Below are positions 4,453 to 5,294 of a DNA stretch of 5,294 nucleotides, in pieces; position 1 is the stretch's first letter, and the number at the start of each line of letters is the position of its first letter. The notes under the pieces are model-generated. The model saw nothing but the letters and a program-made list of their open reading frames with translations, was not told the DNA's origin and did not search any database. This DNA is from Methanobacteriota archaeon (GTDB lineage: Archaea > Thermoplasmatota > Poseidoniia > Poseidoniales > Poseidoniaceae). The translations under genes were made by a program, and so were the position numbers. Where the stretch lies: the NCBI GenBank assembly GCA_009936765.1, contig JAACDL010000227.1, positions 1-5,294 on the forward strand, in the 5' to 3' direction.

Positions 4453-5294
4453 TCAAAGTCCACCTTGTGGTGGCTTCTCAAATGAGGGTTGAGACATATG
4501 TGTTGTAGCTGGAGCATTCATTTGAGGTTGGCTTGCCTCTCCAAATTGTGGACTAGACATTTGTGTGGTGGTAGGATTACCTACCATCATCATTTGATTG
4601 TCAACAGGTGGTGAATACATCACTTCTTGTTTGTTATCTTTCATAGTCAGTGCCATAATTCCACCAATAATCAATAGGAGGATTCCACCACAAATACTGC
4701 CGAAACCGCCCACGAAACCTAGGATTAGTATTCCTATGTCCTCGCCTAATTCTTCACCAACTTTCTCATCATAGGTCACCCAGACACTTTGATTGGATTC
4801 AAATCTTAATTCTCCAGAACCGCACCCAAAGCAAGCCCTTCCAATCTTAACTAGGCCCTTTCCTTCACGTGTATCGTCTTTATTTTTTCCGACGGCACTA
4901 CAATCATACGATTGATTTCCGTCATAATCGAAAACAACTTCATAGTAGAACTGTCCATCTAAATCTGCTGCACCTTTTGACCATTCAGCATCAACTATGT
5001 CTGGATTTTCTGTGATAGTGACAGTGGTGGTTTGACATACATCCCAGGTTCCGTCTCCATTTCCATCATCTCCATCTTTGTCCTCATACACGCCTTTGAC
5101 CCAAAATGTAACACCGCTATCACCCATTCCATCTTTGTCTTCAATTATGATTGTACCGTTTGTTGCGTCTTCATATTCAAACGTGTTCCAACTGTCTTCT
5201 AAGTCACCGACTTGGCCAGCTCCTAGTGCCATTCCTGCGATGCCAATTACGCTTGCAATCGCTCCAAGGATTAGGAGTACTTTTGCTGCTGTGT
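4453..5294 (-). CDS. Membrane-anchored Asp/Gly-rich surface protein (5' truncated)
   Basis: Not recognised as a named family. The frame is open to the right edge: 20 further in-frame codons precede the ATG at 5232 and encode a hydrophobic stretch (KVLLILGAIASVIGIAG), so 5232 is internal and the start lies just outside. Layout in window numbering (279 residues): N-terminal signal or anchor helix about 4-26; acidic extracytoplasmic domain about 27-184; membrane helix about 185-217; cytoplasmic Pro/Gln/Met/Ser-rich tail 218-279. The outer domain contains two EDKDG blocks (51-55 and 70-74), the second extended as DKDGDDGNGDGTWD, which resembles thrombospondin-3-like or other Asp-loop calcium sites without matching an EF hand exactly. 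Its four cysteines (86, 131, 154, 157, the last two as CFGC) could form disulfides. The tail contains a 12-residue repeat. Probably a cell-surface or sensor-like protein; function unknown. It leads the visible operon. Confidence 0.8.
   Translation of the reverse strand, partial: TAAKVLLILGAIASVIGIAGMALGAGQVGDLEDSWNTFEYEDATNGTIIIEDKDGMGDSGVTFWVKGVYEDKDGDDGNGDGTWDVCQTTTVTITENPDIVDAEWSKGAADLDGQFYYEVVFDYDGNQSYDCSAVGKNKDDTREGKGLVKIGRACFGCGSGELRFESNQSVWVTYDEKVGEELGEDIGILILGFVGGFGSICGGILLLIIGGIMALTMKDNKQEVMYSPPVDNQMMMVGNPTTTQMSSPQFGEASQPQMNAPATTHMSQPSFEKPPQGGL
4474..4572 (-). repeat. Two imperfect 12-residue repeats in a low-complexity tail
   Basis: Within the cytoplasmic tail of the Asp-rich membrane protein, TTTQMSSPQFGE (4537-4572) recurs as ATTHMSQPSFEK (4474-4509), 27 bp apart, with a QPQ-containing linker. 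Similarity is also visible in the DNA (ACACAAATGTCT against ACACATATGTCT), which suggests an internal duplication. Confidence 0.6.
5041..5142 (-). repeat. Repeated Asp-rich EDKDG blocks, possible calcium sites
   Basis: Two EDKDG blocks, 19 residues apart, are encoded at 5128-5142 and 5071-5085; the second runs on through an alternating Asp/Gly stretch to 5041. The Asp spacing is like that of extracellular calcium-binding loops, but neither block meets the 12-residue EF-hand pattern exactly, so metal binding is an inference. Confidence 0.5.

Noticed and set aside
5230..5232. ATG at 5232 as the start of the Asp-rich membrane protein
   Set aside because: Twenty in-frame codons upstream encode a hydrophobic segment continuing to the window edge, and no Shine-Dalgarno precedes this ATG.

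Overview
The window looks like a piece of a planktonic marine archaeon, most probably a low-GC Marine Group II euryarchaeote (Candidatus Poseidoniales). This is an inference from gene style, not from a marker gene. The Shine-Dalgarno sequences match the archaeal 16S tail (GGTGAT before a TTG start, AAGGTGGG before an ATG). There is a TATA-like box, an archaeal-type RND exporter, and an Asp/Gly-rich surface protein with a Pro/Gln/Met-rich cytoplasmic tail. No rRNA, tRNA, mobile element or CRISPR array is present.

Left part, plus strand (1-3637). The window opens inside the C-terminal half of an FtsX/MacB-type ABC transporter permease (1-714, cut at the 5' side). A 127-bp gap (715-841) separates it from a complete 931-residue RND/MMPL exporter (842-3637). 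The junction is structured. Three consecutive stem-loops run from the last codons of the permease into the gap (686-763). They are followed by an 8-bp direct repeat with an 11-bp period, a TATA-like box, a 6+6 palindrome around the expected transcription start, and a GGTGAT Shine-Dalgarno that fixes a TTG start. Both genes encode inner-membrane export machinery and probably work in the same envelope or efflux process, but the exporter appears able to be transcribed and regulated on its own.

Right part, minus strand (5294 down to 3638). Four genes run the other way: a membrane-anchored Asp-rich protein cut at the right edge (4453-5294), a 72-residue two-helix membrane protein (4224-4442), a 51-residue ribbon-helix-helix DNA-binding protein (4043-4198) and a Cys-rich DUF2237 protein (3638-4000). 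Gaps are 10, 25 and 42 nt, which suggests one operon, although the DUF2237 gene has no Shine-Dalgarno and carries a TCCCTAC tandem repeat right before its ATG. The last genes of the two strands meet tail to tail with no base between their stop codons.

No clearly new system is demonstrated. The parts most worth a second look are the structured permease/exporter junction, the enlarged first outer domain of the exporter, and the small-membrane-protein/RHH/DUF2237 cluster.
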